A DNA stretch of 64,000 nt from Peribacillus butanolivorans (lineage in GTDB: Bacteria; Bacillota; Bacilli; Bacillales; DSM-1321), in assembly GCF_001273755.1 (NCBI RefSeq), contig NZ_LGYA01000005.1, forward strand, positions 163,778 through 227,777, read 5' to 3'. The position numbers were made by a program, and so were the translations under genes. Positions within the stretch are counted from its first letter, which is position 1. Each line of letters starts with the position of its first letter. Shown here one piece after another: positions 1-9,331 of this stretch. The notes under the pieces were generated by a model. It worked only from the letters and a program-made list of their open reading frames with translations, did not search any database and was not told where the DNA came from.

Positions 1-837
1 AGTCATCCGGATTTTGAGGAATCTGAAGCAGTGCTTTACGGTATGCCTATGGACTGGACAGTAAGTTTCCGTCCAGGTTCCCGCTTTGGTCCTACTCGAA
101 TTCGTGAAGTTTCTATCGGTTTGGAAGAATACAGCCCGTATTTAGATCGTGAATTAGAAGAAGTGAAATTCTATGATGCTGGGGATATTCCATTGCCATT
201 TGGGAATCCACAACGCAGTATCGATATGATTGAAAAATTTGTTGACGGCGTACTTGATGCAGGTAAATTCCCATTGGGTATGGGCGGGGAGCACCTCGTC
301 ACTTGGCCTGTTATTAAGGCTATGTATAAGAAATATCCAGACATGGCTATTATCCATATGGATGCCCATACAGATTTACGCGAGGACTATGAGGGTGAGC
401 CGCTTTCACATGCGTCCATCATCCGCAAATCAGCAGAGCTTATCGGTCCGAAAAATGTTTACTCTTTCGGAATTCGTTCTGGCTTAAAAGAGGAATTTCA
501 ATGGGCAAAAGAAAACGGCATGCATATCTCGAAATTTGAAGTTCTTGAGCCACTGAAAGAAGTATTGCCTCAGCTAGCAGGTCGTCCGGTATATGTAACG
601 ATTGACATCGATGTTCTTGACCCTGCGCATGCACCGGGAACAGGCACTGTTGATTGTGGAGGCATTACATCTAAAGAGCTTTTAGCCTCGATTCATGAGA
701 TAGCGCGTTCTGAAATTAATGTAGTAGGTTGCGATTTAGTTGAAGTGGCACCGATCTATGATCCATCCGAGCAAACAGCGAACACAGCAAGCAAGCTGAT
801 TCGCGAAATGCTCCTGGGTTGGGTTCAAAAAGGTTAA
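1..837 (+). CDS. speB: Agmatinase (agmatine ureohydrolase), 5' end cut by window
   Basis: Cytosolic Mn-dependent enzyme hydrolysing agmatine to putrescine and urea. The reading frame is open from base 1, and the residues before the GTG at 31 (SHPDFEESEA) match the B. subtilis SpeB N-terminus, so that GTG is internal and the true start lies upstream of the window. Ureohydrolase metal motifs are visible: GGEH, DAHTDLR and DIDVLDPAHAPGTGT, which carry the His and Asp ligands of the binuclear manganese site. The urea it releases could feed the urease encoded later in the window, but that link is inference. A terminator follows directly. Confidence 0.95.
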   Translation, partial: SHPDFEESEAVLYGMPMDWTVSFRPGSRFGPTRIREVSIGLEEYSPYLDRELEEVKFYDAGDIPLPFGNPQRSIDMIEKFVDGVLDAGKFPLGMGGEHLVTWPVIKAMYKKYPDMAIIHMDAHTDLREDYEGEPLSHASIIRKSAELIGPKNVYSFGIRSGLKEEFQWAKENGMHISKFEVLEPLKEVLPQLAGRPVYVTIDIDVLDPAHAPGTGTVDCGGITSKELLASIHEIARSEINVVGCDLVEVAPIYDPSEQTANTASKLIREMLLGWVQKG

Positions 838-845
838 TGGATGGA

Positions 846-882
846 AGACTGTTCCTGTTTTTAAGCAGGAATGGTCTTTTTT
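846..882 (+). terminator. Rho-independent terminator after speB
   Basis: A 12-bp stem (AGACTGTTCCTG paired with CAGGAATGGTCT, including G-U pairs) is followed by a run of T. It lies 9 bases after the speB stop. Confidence 0.85.
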
Positions 883-1052
883 GTATACGGAGAACAAGAA
901 GACGTGTAGATTTTCTGTATCTGAAAGATACTTTTTTAAAAATTCCACCACACGAAGCAATTATTGCGTTAAAATCAAATGAATTGGCATCACATGTTTT
1001 TCAGCAGACTAATCCGCCCAATTTAGATTCAAACTTTATTTTCCGCTCCAAG

Positions 1053-1081
1053 TTGAAACTTCCCTGAAGAATATTTATACT
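1053..1081 (+). promoter_or_regulatory. Sigma-A promoter for ywiB-argS
   Basis: TTGAAA (1053-1058), a 17-nt spacer and TATACT (1076-1081), placed about 40 nt before the ywiB start. The rest of the speB-ywiB gap (883-1052) shows nothing recognisable. Confidence 0.7.
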
Positions 1082-1119
1082 TATAAAGTTAAGAACGACA
1101 TGATGAAGGAAGTGTAGCC

Positions 1120-1560
1120 TTGTCTCTTCATGATATAGATAAACATAATATTAAAGTTACTTTACAGACAAAAATCAAGCATGGCTCGGAAACGGAAACG
1201 TATGAGTTGGTTACATTTGGTACAAAAATGTATAAAGGTTCCGATTTGTATTTGCAATATACAGAAGAAAATGAAGCTGGTAAAACGCAGACAACAATCA
1301 AGCACAAAACGAATGATACGATTCTGCTTAGAAACGGTGCCATTAAAATGAGGCAGCTTTTCCGCTTGCAGGAAGCGACAAATGGACATTATGAAAGTAT
1401 ATATGGCAGGCTCGGGTTACTGACGACCACGAAGAAAATTCATCATCAATGGGATGAGCAAAAAAAGGAAGGGAAGCTGGTCCTTCACTATACGTTACAT
1501 ATGCAGGGAAGCGAACCCGGGCAATATGAAATGACGATTTCCTACAAGGAGGAAGCATAG
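1120..1560 (+). CDS. ywiB: DUF1934 (YwiB-type) small beta-barrel protein
   Basis: A 146-residue soluble protein of the DUF1934 family, recognised from overall pattern and its place just before argS as in B. subtilis (YwiB). The family has a lipocalin-like beta-barrel look: alternating short strands rich in K, T, E and Y, with no signal peptide or membrane segment. The biochemical role is not known. The start is TTG at 1120 behind GAAGGAAG. The stop is 3 nt before argS, so the two are co-transcribed; the argS ribosome site AAGGAGG lies inside the end of this gene. Confidence 0.8.
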   Translation: MSLHDIDKHNIKVTLQTKIKHGSETETYELVTFGTKMYKGSDLYLQYTEENEAGKTQTTIKHKTNDTILLRNGAIKMRQLFRLQEATNGHYESIYGRLGLLTTTKKIHHQWDEQKKEGKLVLHYTLHMQGSEPGQYEMTISYKEEA

Positions 1561-1563
1561 AAC

Positions 1564-3234
1564 ATGAACATAGTAAAAGAGGTACAGGAAAAACTGAAAC
1601 AAGAAATTAACGCTGCAGTTATTAAGGCTGGTTTAGCAACGGAAGAGCAAGTTCCAAACGTAGTATTGGAACTGCCGAGAGATAAAACACACGGAGATTA
1701 TTCCACAAATATGGCGATGCAATTAACAAAGATTGCAAAAAAAGCGCCGAGAATGATAGCTGAAGCAATCATTGAAAACTTTGACAACTCAAAAGCATCA
1801 ATCGAAAAAATCGAAATTGCAGGACCAGGGTTCATTAACTTCTACATGAATAATTCGTATTTGACAGAACTAATTCCGGTCATTTTGAAAGCGAACGAAG
1901 CATATGGAGAAAGTGACTTTGGAAAAGGTGAAAAAATCCAGGTTGAATTTGTTTCTGCGAATCCGACTGGTGATCTTCATCTTGGCCATGCTCGTGGTGC
2001 TGCAGTAGGTGATACTTTGTGTAATGTATTGTCTAAAGCAGGTTATGATGTTTCACGTGAATACTACATCAATGATGCAGGAAACCAGATAAATAATTTG
2101 GCTATTTCCATAGAAGCACGCTATTTCCAAGCGCTAGGCCTCGAAAAAGATATGCCAGAGGGTGGCTATCATGGCGAAGATATTATTGGCATCGGTAAAA
2201 CACTTGCAAGTGAATATGGCGATAAATATGTAAACGTTGATGAAAAAGAACGTTTTGACTTTTTCCGTGAGTATGGCTTGAAATATGAAATGCAAAAACT
2301 GAAAACAGACTTGGAAAACTTCCGTGTCGGTTTTGATGTATGGTACTCTGAAACTTCTCTTTATCAAGACGGTAAAATTGACGAAGCGCTTGAAGTGTTG
2401 AAGGGAAGAGGTCATATTTATGAGGAAGATGGTGCGACATGGTTCCGTTCTACAGAACTTGGCGACGATAAAGACCGCGTTCTTATTAAGCAGGATGGGT
2501 CTTACACATACTTGACACCGGATATTGCATACCACCGCAATAAATTGGAGCGCGGCTTTGAAACGTTGATTAATATTTGGGGTGCGGACCATCATGGTTA
2601 TATCCCGCGTATGAAAGCAGCAATCGAAGCGTTAGGTTATAAACGCGAGCAGCTTGAAGTAGAAATCATTCAGCTTGTCCATCTATACAAAGATGGCGAG
2701 AAAATGAAAATGAGTAAGCGTACTGGTAAAGCAGTGACGATGCGTGATCTTATTGAAGAAGTGGGTCTGGATGCAACACGTTATTTCTTTGCGATGAGAA
2801 GTGCGGACACACATATGGACTTTGATCTGGATCTTGCAGTGTCACAATCCAATGATAACCCAGTTTATTATGCACAGTATGCCCATGCCCGCATTTCAAG
2901 TATTTTACGCCAAGGTGTGGAACAAGGAATCAGCTATGAAGGTACCACTGATTTCTCTGCTCTTTCTACTGAAAAGGAAGTAGAATTATTGAAGAAATTG
3001 GGAGAGTTCCCTCAGGCAATTGCAGAAGCTGCCGAAAAAAGGATGCCTCACCGCATGACAAATTATATTTTCGACCTGGCTTCTACATTCCACAGCTTCT
3101 ACAATGCAGATAAAGTATTGGATGTTGAGAAGATGGATAGAAGTAAGGCCCGTCTGGGTCTTGTCAAATCAGTTCAAATTACGTTGAAAAATGCATTAGC
3201 ACTGATTGGTGTTTCAGCTCCGGAAAAAATGTAA
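1564..3234 (+). CDS. argS: Arginyl-tRNA synthetase
   Basis: Class I aminoacyl-tRNA synthetase charging tRNA-Arg with arginine in the cytosol. The 556 residues are full length. The N-terminal additional domain occupies about residues 1-110. The HIGH-type motif HLGHARGA is near residues 138-145 and the KMSKR motif ([10 protein letters not shown]) near 381-386, followed by the helical anticodon-binding domain. ATG start 3 nt after ywiB behind AAGGAGG. The gene ends at a strong bidirectional terminator shared with uvsE. Confidence 0.98.
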   Translation: MNIVKEVQEKLKQEINAAVIKAGLATEEQVPNVVLELPRDKTHGDYSTNMAMQLTKIAKKAPRMIAEAIIENFDNSKASIEKIEIAGPGFINFYMNNSYLTELIPVILKANEAYGESDFGKGEKIQVEFVSANPTGDLHLGHARGAAVGDTLCNVLSKAGYDVSREYYINDAGNQINNLAISIEARYFQALGLEKDMPEGGYHGEDIIGIGKTLASEYGDKYVNVDEKERFDFFREYGLKYEMQKLKTDLENFRVGFDVWYSETSLYQDGKIDEALEVLKGRGHIYEEDGATWFRSTELGDDKDRVLIKQDGSYTYLTPDIAYHRNKLERGFETLINIWGADHHGYIPRMKAAIEALGYKREQLEVEIIQLVHLYKDGEKMKMSKRTGKAVTMRDLIEEVGLDATRYFFAMRSADTHMDFDLDLAVSQSNDNPVYYAQYAHARISSILRQGVEQGISYEGTTDFSALSTEKEVELLKKLGEFPQAIAEAAEKRMPHRMTNYIFDLASTFHSFYNADKVLDVEKMDRSKARLGLVKSVQITLKNALALIGVSAPEKM

Positions 3235-3235
3235 T

Positions 3236-3275
3236 AAAAAAAGCGACTGTTTCTTGTGAAACAGTCGCTTTTTAT
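3236..3275 (+). terminator. Bidirectional terminator between argS and uvsE
   Basis: A-run, 12-bp perfect stem (AGCGACTGTTTC / GAAACAGTCGCT) with loop TTGT, then T-run. It can serve argS on plus and uvsE on minus. Confidence 0.9.
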
Positions 3276-3283
3276 TGTATTGA

Positions 3284-4237
3284 TTAACACTCTACAGCAC
3301 CGCCGCTAATTCTTTTCACACCACGTACCTTAGCGACATCTTCAATAAGTTTCAACATTGCCCGGTCCTTCATTTTAGCTTCAATCATGAAATCGACGTC
3401 TTGTCTGAGATCCCTTAGTACTTTCAAAAGGGGCATAATGAATTCAAAATCGATATAATCTGCATGCGAGCGAAATGCACCTGCCGACTTTGGAGAAGAA
3501 ATATGAACCTTAGGAACCGTCCCAGTCTGATTCCAGGTGGAGAAAATTTGGATGAGCAGCTCGTTAAGCGGCTCATCGGATAGATTCGCTAGATGGTGGT
3601 GGTAATCAAAGACAAGCGGAATGTTTTCCTTTTTACACACGATCAAGGTTTCTGATGCTGTATATGTTTTATCGTCATTCTCCAAGGTCATCCTTGCTTT
3701 CACATGCTTGGGGAGCGACTTAAGGTTGTCATGAACCCGTATTATGGCTGATTCTTTATCACCATAAGCTCCACCGACATGGATATTGATAAAAGAGGAG
3801 TCGGCAATCCCCATCGCATCAAGCATCTTATAGTGAAACTCCATGTCTTTTACGGCATTTTGTGTAATCTCGGGTTTAGGGCTTGTAAACAACGTAAACT
3901 GATTAGGGTGAAAGCTAACCCGCATTTTATGTGCAGATATCCAATCGCCGATCTGTTTCCATTCTTGTTTAAAAGGAGTGACAAAATCCCATTCTACCTC
4001 GGGGTGCGTGGCTAAAGGAACAATTGAACTGGACATCCGGTAGATTTCTATTTGGTGGGCTGTATTATATTGAAGGACCCTTAATGTACTTTCAATGTTC
4101 TGTTTTGTCACACTAAGAAGCTTTTGCATCCCTTCCTCTTGTCCAAGTGCGCTGTACCGCTTAAAGGTAAGCGTCTTAGCGGGGGAAGCTTCCCAAAGAC
4201 AGGTGGCATTAGATACATATCCAAATCTAATTTTCAT
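3284..4237 (-). CDS. uvsE: UV damage endonuclease UvsE/UvdE
   Basis: A 317-residue TIM-barrel endonuclease of the UvdE family. It nicks DNA 5' of UV photoproducts and some abasic sites, starting an excision pathway separate from UvrABC. Family features are visible: the N-terminal RFGYVSN, the [10 protein letters not shown] segment, the [14 protein letters not shown] segment and HISSPK, which supply His and Glu metal ligands. The start ATG follows GGGAGAG. It is the downstream gene of a minus-strand pair with the cardiolipin synthase-like gene, 26 nt apart, as in B. subtilis (ywjE-ywjD), where it protects spores. Confidence 0.93.
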   Translation of the reverse strand: MKIRFGYVSNATCLWEASPAKTLTFKRYSALGQEEGMQKLLSVTKQNIESTLRVLQYNTAHQIEIYRMSSSIVPLATHPEVEWDFVTPFKQEWKQIGDWISAHKMRVSFHPNQFTLFTSPKPEITQNAVKDMEFHYKMLDAMGIADSSFINIHVGGAYGDKESAIIRVHDNLKSLPKHVKARMTLENDDKTYTASETLIVCKKENIPLVFDYHHHLANLSDEPLNELLIQIFSTWNQTGTVPKVHISSPKSAGAFRSHADYIDFEFIMPLLKVLRDLRQDVDFMIEAKMKDRAMLKLIEDVAKVRGVKRISGGAVEC

Positions 4238-4263
4238 TTAATTCTCTCCCTAAAAACGCGATG

Positions 4264-5469
4264 TTAAAGAAAAGGAGAAAGGATGGAAGCCAGTGATTCT
4301 TTTGCTGTACGGACTACATTAATGGAGGATAGTGAATCCCTGCTTAATGGCTTAGATTCAGCTATGTCTACCGCCAATTCCTTTTTTACATCTTCTATAA
4401 ATGCTCGGTCAAATATCAAACAATTGATTTCACTATTTAAAAATAGACTTCGTTTATCAAAATTAGCAGTACCAACATCACAAATTATATCATCAATCAA
4501 TATCACTTTAGAATGGTAGAACCCTCTTTGAAATTGCAGAATAGCAGCACCTTCCTTTAATAAAACCCGGAAATAGGGGAAGGATGCCTCTTTGACAAGG
4601 GCGTGATCCGACATTTCAGGAACAATGACCGTCACAGAAACCTTGCGTGCAAGGGCTGACCTTAATTCCTGAAACAGTGTTTGACTGGGGATGAAGTATG
4701 GGGTTCCGATTATGATTTTTTTCTCAGCTTGCTGAATTAAGCGTGTTAAAGTCTGCTCAAGATGGCTTCCGTTCGTGACAATAACCTGATGAGCCTGAGT
4801 ACCAGGAACCAAGGTAGGAAAATATGCAGGTGTTCCCCGGTAATCTTCGTTTGTATCGTGAACCCAGTCAGAAAGGAAGACTTCCTGCAAATCCTTAACT
4901 CCTTCCCCAGTTATTTTTACATGGTAATCTCTCCAAGGATTTAACTTTTCCCCTTGGTTAATATACTCCCTGCCGATATTAAATCCGCCAAGATAGCCGA
5001 TCCGACCGTCTATTACGGTTATTTTGCGGTGATTTCTTTTTTGTATCGAATAAAAAAGGAAGGGGAGCTTGGGTTTAAAGCTAAATGAAAAATGAACGCC
5101 GCTTTTCTTTAATTCCTGAATGCTCTCCCGGGAAATGTTTTTACTGCCAATCCTGTCGACTAACAGCCTTACTTCTACACCCGCTTCAGCTTTAGTTTGA
5201 AGTAACTTTAAAAACTCCTTACTAAATTTATCATTTTTTACTATATAAAAAAGAATATGGATAGAATCCTGAGCTAGCTTGATTTCTTTCATGAAATCAT
5301 CAAACAGTATTTTCCCTGATGTGAATACAGTCATGTCACTTTTCCGAGGCGGATATTTAATGTTCGTTACCTGCTTCATATTACGCTTATGCCCTAACTT
5401 AAAATCGACCCAACACCAAGTGAAGATCAATAAAAAAATAGAGGCAAGCGTAGTGATTATCTTCAACAA
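4264..5469 (-). CDS. clsB: Phospholipase D-family protein, minor cardiolipin synthase-like (YwjE/ClsB)
   Basis: A 401-residue membrane-anchored phosphatidyltransferase; the family condenses two phosphatidylglycerols to cardiolipin and glycerol. One N-terminal membrane segment lies at about residues 4-22. Two HKD motifs are intact: HRKITVID near residue 147 and HSKVILID near residue 319, each followed by a GG or GT-N element. Start is TTG behind a GGGGGG stretch. The matching B. subtilis neighbour is YwjE, annotated as a minor cardiolipin synthase, so the exact acceptor lipid is uncertain. Probably co-transcribed with uvsE. Confidence 0.85.
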   Translation of the reverse strand: MLKIITTLASIFLLIFTWCWVDFKLGHKRNMKQVTNIKYPPRKSDMTVFTSGKILFDDFMKEIKLAQDSIHILFYIVKNDKFSKEFLKLLQTKAEAGVEVRLLVDRIGSKNISRESIQELKKSGVHFSFSFKPKLPFLFYSIQKRNHRKITVIDGRIGYLGGFNIGREYINQGEKLNPWRDYHVKITGEGVKDLQEVFLSDWVHDTNEDYRGTPAYFPTLVPGTQAHQVIVTNGSHLEQTLTRLIQQAEKKIIIGTPYFIPSQTLFQELRSALARKVSVTVIVPEMSDHALVKEASFPYFRVLLKEGAAILQFQRGFYHSKVILIDDIICDVGTANFDKRSLFLNSEINCLIFDRAFIEDVKKELAVDIAESKPLSRDSLSSINVVRTAKESLASILSPFL

Positions 5470-5647
5470 AACAAAATCCCCCCTAATTGATTTAATTTAG
5501 TTTGGCTCAAGTTACTTGTTCATAACCATCAAAAAAAGAGTGAAGATAAACTACATTTTTTTTCTAAAATAGAAGGTAAATTTACAGAATTGTCGAACTA
5601 TACAATAAGATGTTGAAAAACAAACCATATTATTTAGAAAGAAAAAG

Positions 5648-5675
5648 TTGACTGAATGCTCATTCATTATATAAT
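5648..5675 (+). promoter_or_regulatory. Sigma-A promoter for fadF
   Basis: TTGACT (5648-5653), a 16-nt spacer and TATAAT (5670-5675), about 100 nt before fadF. The spacer contains the palindrome listed next. The remainder of the 5470-5778 divergent gap is A/T rich, without another clear element. Confidence 0.7.
5653..5666. promoter_or_regulatory. Palindromic operator candidate in the fadF promoter
   Basis: TGAATG-CT-CATTCA is a perfect 6-2-6 inverted repeat between -35 and -10. The arms equal those of the B. subtilis FadR box (TGAATGA...TCATTCA), but the centre is 4 bp shorter. It could bind FadR or the TetR protein encoded at 12629. A related site lies at 8067. Confidence 0.55.
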
Positions 5676-5778
5676 GGAATTAATCAAATTTCAGAAAAAT
5701 GCCATATTTTCAAATTTATTAAAATGAGCAACTAGGCATTTTACTTGAATAAAAATTTTTTAGAGGGGGAAAGAGTGC

Positions 5779-7914
5779 ATGGAAATGAATGGCCTGCTGT
5801 GGATTAACTTAACTGCATTTTTACTTGTAACCGCTTACGCCGCTGGATTATTTGTCTATTTGATAAGGACTCGAATAGCTTATATAAAACTTGGTAAAAA
5901 AGTGGAATTCGATAACCGTGTGAAAGATCGTCTCGTGAAAATAGGGGTTTATGTATTTGGACAGAAGAAGCTCTTTAAAGATAAAAAGAGCGGAATCATC
6001 CATGCCATGTTATTTTACGGTTTCATCTTAGTGCAATTTGGTGCACTGGACTTTTTTATAAAAGGCTTAAAGCCTGGGTGGCATCTACCGTTTGGCCCCG
6101 TGTACCCGGCCTTTACTTTCTTCCAAGAAATCGTGACGCTTACGGTTCTTGTCGCAATCCTTTGGGCAGCTTATCGTCGTTACGTAGAGAAACTTGTTCG
6201 TTTGAAAAGAGATTTTAAAGCAGGATTGGTTGTTATCTTCATAACAGGAATCATGATTACAGTGTTACTAGGTAATGGGATGGGAATGATCTGGCACGGA
6301 CACGAAGCAACTTGGTCAGAGCCAGTTGCCTCTAGTATCGCCTATCTATTTGGCTGGATGGGACCAACAGCAGCGACTGTTGTGTTTTATGTAGCCTGGT
6401 GGATGCATTTGCTAATCATATTATCGTTCCTCGTTTATATCCCGCAGTCTAAGCATGCTCACTTAATTGCTGGACCAATAAATGTATTTCTTAACCGTCT
6501 GGATAATCCAGGAAAATTAAAGTCGGTAGATTTAGAGGAAGAGGTTTTAGACAAAGAAGGCAATCAATATTATGGTGCCAAATATATCGAGGACTTAACG
6601 CAATATCAAATGGTGGACCTCTATGCATGCGTAGAGTGCGGCCGTTGTACGAATATGTGCCCGGCAACTGGTACAGGGAAAATGCTGTCGCCGATGGATA
6701 TTATCATCAAGATGCGTGACCATTTAACAAATACAGGTGCAGCTGTTACAACAAAGCAGCCATGGGTTCCATCCTTCGTTTTTGGCAATTCAAAGGGAAA
6801 TAAGATAGCACTAGCCAGTGCCACGCAGGGAGCACAGGAATCAGCTGCAGCAACTGAAGCTTACAGCCCGAGCTTAATTGGAGAAGTCATTACTGAAGAA
6901 GAACTTTGGGCATGTACCACTTGCAGGAACTGTGAAGACCAATGTCCGGTAATGAATGAACATGTCGACAAAATTATCGATATGCGCCGATATCTAGTCT
7001 TGACTGAAGGTAGGTTGGATCCAGATGCTCAACGTGCGATGACAAACATTGAGAGACAAGGGAACCCTTGGGGATTGAATCGTAAAGAGAGAGAAGACTG
7101 GAGAGTCCTGCGTGATGATGTTAACATCCCGACAGTTAAAGAATTGCAAAAAGCAGACGAGGAATTCGAATATTTATTCTGGGTAGGTTCAATGGGATCG
7201 TACGATAACCGAAGCCAGAAAATTGCCCTTTCCTTCGCTAAATTAATGAATGAAGCGGGCATCAAATTTGCAATCTTAGGAAATAAGGAGAAAAACTCAG
7301 GAGATACTCCTCGCCGATTAGGTAATGAGTTTGTTTTTCAAGAGCTTGCAATGAAAAATATAGAGGAATTCCAGAAAAATGAAATTAAAAAAATCGTGAC
7401 AATTGATCCGCATGCCTACAATATTTTTAAGAATGAGTATCCGGATTTTGGTTTGGAAGCTGAGGTATATCACCATACTGAATTACTAGCCAAACTTGTC
7501 AGTGAAGGCAGATTGGTACCACAGTATCCGGTTAATGAAACGATTACATTCCATGATTCTTGTTATTTGGGAAGATACAATGATGTATACAGTCCGCCAC
7601 GTGAAATTTTACAATCTATTGAAGGCGTCAAGCTTATTGAGATGGAACGTAACCGTGAAAAAGGCATGTGCTGTGGAGCTGGAGGCGGCTTGATGTGGAT
7701 GGAAGAAGAAACCGGAAACCGTATAAATGTGGCACGTACTGAACAAGCACTCGCCGTTAACCCAACTGTTATCAGTTCCGGCTGTCCGTACTGTTTGACC
7801 ATGTTATCTGATGGTACAAAAGCAAAAGAAGTTGAAGAAAATGTAAAAACGTATGATGTAGCCGAATTACTCGAAAAAGCGGTTATTGGTGAAAATAAGT
7901 CAATAGCATCTTAA
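5779..7914 (+). CDS. fadF: Fe-S membrane oxidoreductase FadF (acyl-CoA dehydrogenase electron transfer)
   Basis: A 711-residue membrane iron-sulfur protein, thought to pass electrons from fatty acyl-CoA dehydrogenation toward the quinone pool. The N-terminal quarter has about six hydrophobic segments with His residues typical of a haem b or NarI-like membrane domain. Two [4Fe-4S] motifs follow: CVECGRCTNMCP from residue 284 and CTTCRNCEDQCP from residue 379. Two CCG-type cysteine-rich segments (GMCCGAGGG near 631 and SGCPYC near 669) resemble heterodisulfide reductase subunit B. ATG start behind GAGGGGGAAAG. In B. subtilis (YwjF) it sits beside acdA; here it heads a larger acyl-CoA block. Confidence 0.9.
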   Translation: MEMNGLLWINLTAFLLVTAYAAGLFVYLIRTRIAYIKLGKKVEFDNRVKDRLVKIGVYVFGQKKLFKDKKSGIIHAMLFYGFILVQFGALDFFIKGLKPGWHLPFGPVYPAFTFFQEIVTLTVLVAILWAAYRRYVEKLVRLKRDFKAGLVVIFITGIMITVLLGNGMGMIWHGHEATWSEPVASSIAYLFGWMGPTAATVVFYVAWWMHLLIILSFLVYIPQSKHAHLIAGPINVFLNRLDNPGKLKSVDLEEEVLDKEGNQYYGAKYIEDLTQYQMVDLYACVECGRCTNMCPATGTGKMLSPMDIIIKMRDHLTNTGAAVTTKQPWVPSFVFGNSKGNKIALASATQGAQESAAATEAYSPSLIGEVITEEELWACTTCRNCEDQCPVMNEHVDKIIDMRRYLVLTEGRLDPDAQRAMTNIERQGNPWGLNRKEREDWRVLRDDVNIPTVKELQKADEEFEYLFWVGSMGSYDNRSQKIALSFAKLMNEAGIKFAILGNKEKNSGDTPRRLGNEFVFQELAMKNIEEFQKNEIKKIVTIDPHAYNIFKNEYPDFGLEAEVYHHTELLAKLVSEGRLVPQYPVNETITFHDSCYLGRYNDVYSPPREILQSIEGVKLIEMERNREKGMCCGAGGGLMWMEEETGNRINVARTEQALAVNPTVISSGCPYCLTMLSDGTKAKEVEENVKTYDVAELLEKAVIGENKSIAS

Positions 7915-7925
7915 TTTTAAATTGA

Positions 7926-7976
7926 AATTGCCTGCTTCTTTTAAATGAATAAATTCAATTGAAGTAGGCAATTTTT
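7926..7976 (+). terminator. Terminator after fadF
   Basis: A 12-bp stem (ATTGCCTGCTTC / GAAGTAGGCAAT, one G-U) with a long loop, then TTTTT. Confidence 0.75.
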
Positions 7977-8028
7977 AATTATTTTTGAACTAAATATTTT
8001 AATTTTTGTAAAAATTATGTAATATGAT

Positions 8029-8042
8029 ATTAAGCGCTTACA
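8029..8042. promoter_or_regulatory. CcpA cre-like site upstream of the thiolase gene
   Basis: ATTAAGCGCTTACA matches the ideal palindromic cre TGTAAGCGCTTACA except at the first two bases. The B. subtilis mmgABC homologues are known to be CcpA-repressed, which supports the call. Confidence 0.45.
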
Positions 8043-8066
8043 ATAAATATTTTTTTGATCCTATAT

Positions 8067-8080
8067 TGAGCGAGCGTTCA
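8067..8080. promoter_or_regulatory. Palindromic operator candidate upstream of the thiolase gene
   Basis: TGAGCG-AG-CGTTCA has the same 6-2-6 layout as the fadF site (shared form TGARYG-NN-CRTTCA). It lies about 26 bp before the thiolase start, so one TetR-type repressor could control both transcripts. Confidence 0.5.
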
Positions 8081-8106
8081 ATCAATGTTACTTAAAGGAG
8101 GAAAAA

Positions 8107-9300
8107 ATGATGACAAAAACAGTGATTGTTAGTGGTGTGAGAACACCTTTTGGTAAATTCGGCGGAGGCCTTAGCAGTTTGACAGCATCACAACTTGGAG
8201 GAATTGCAATCAAGGAGGCGGTTAAGCGGGCAGGGATTGAAAGCAGCCAGATAGACGAGGTCATTATGGGGAATGTGTTACAAGCAGGTCAAGGCCAAAT
8301 ACCTTCTCGCCAGGCAGCACGTCTTGCAGGATTACCTTGGGAAGTGAAAACCGAAACCATTAATAAAGTATGTGCATCAGGACTTCGTAGTGTGACATTG
8401 GCTGATCAGATTATTCGCTTGGGGGAGGAAGAAATCATTGTTGCCGGCGGGATGGAATCGATGAGCAATGCACCTTATATTCTTCCGAAAGCAAGATGGG
8501 GACTTAGGATGGGTGATGCCCCGCTTAAGGACACAATGATTTCTGATGGGCTTAGCTGTAGCTTTACCGGCGTACATATGGGTACATACGGCAATAGTAC
8601 TGCTGAGGAACTTGAACTTACCCGTGAGGACCAAGATAGCTGGGCCTACGAAAGTCATCAAAAAGCGATAAAAGCAATTGATGGCGGTTTCCTTGCTGAA
8701 GAAATTATTTCCGTACAGGTTCCGGTACGAAAAGGTGAACCAATTACAATTGAACATGATGAAGGGCCAAGAAAAGATACATCCTCTGAGAAACTCGCTA
8801 AATTAGGTCCGGCTTTTAATAACGAAGGGACTATAACTGCAGGAAATGCGCCAGGGGTCAATGATGGAGCAGGCGCACTCGTGTTAATGAGCGAAGATCG
8901 TGCGGAAAAAGAAGGGAAAACGCCTTTTGCCTATATTTTAGGTCATGCCGAAGTGGCTGTTGAAGCAAAGGATTTTCCTAAAACACCGGGCTTAGTCATA
9001 AATAAAATCTTAGAAAAGACAGGTAAATCGATAGAAGACATTGATTTATTTGAAGTAAACGAAGCATTTGCTGCGGTGGCACTGGCCAGTGGGAAAATTG
9101 CCAACATCGAGCCGGAAAAAGTCAATGTGAACGGTGGAGCCGTAGCATTAGGGCACCCAATCGGAGCCAGTGGAGCTCGAATCATCATTACGCTAATGCA
9201 TGAATTGAAACGGCGTGGCGGTGGATTAGGTATTGCAGCAATTTGTAGTGGCGGCGGCCAAGGAGATGCCATATTAATCGAAGTACCAAAGCAGGGCTGA
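8107..9300 (+). CDS. mmgA: Acetyl-CoA acetyltransferase (thiolase)
   Basis: A 397-residue degradative/biosynthetic thiolase that cleaves 3-ketoacyl-CoA or condenses two acetyl-CoA. The nucleophile Cys is in NKVCASGLRSV (about residue 89). The His in GHPIGASGAR and second Cys in CSGGGQGDA complete the active site. An ATG one codon downstream (8110) is better spaced from AAAGGAGG, so the real start may be 8110. It heads a run of four plus-strand acyl-CoA genes. Closest named relatives are MmgA, AtoB and ThlA; substrate length cannot be read from sequence. Confidence 0.93.
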   Translation: MMTKTVIVSGVRTPFGKFGGGLSSLTASQLGGIAIKEAVKRAGIESSQIDEVIMGNVLQAGQGQIPSRQAARLAGLPWEVKTETINKVCASGLRSVTLADQIIRLGEEEIIVAGGMESMSNAPYILPKARWGLRMGDAPLKDTMISDGLSCSFTGVHMGTYGNSTAEELELTREDQDSWAYESHQKAIKAIDGGFLAEEIISVQVPVRKGEPITIEHDEGPRKDTSSEKLAKLGPAFNNEGTITAGNAPGVNDGAGALVLMSEDRAEKEGKTPFAYILGHAEVAVEAKDFPKTPGLVINKILEKTGKSIEDIDLFEVNEAFAAVALASGKIANIEPEKVNVNGGAVALGHPIGASGARIIITLMHELKRRGGGLGIAAICSGGGQGDAILIEVPKQG

Positions 9301-9331
9301 TAGATTCATAGATAAATAAGGAGGGATATTC

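Noticed and set aside
31..33. GTG as start of the agmatinase gene
   Set aside because: The frame is open to base 1 and the upstream residues match SpeB, so the gene begins outside the window.
2134..2595. 153-codon minus-strand open frame in argS
   Set aside because: It lies wholly inside a well-supported gene, has no ribosome site and is rich in residues typical of antisense shadows.
5590..5597. Perfect Spo0A box TTGTCGAA between cls and fadF
   Set aside because: An 8-mer is expected by chance a few times in 64 kb, and no sporulation gene or second box is next to it.
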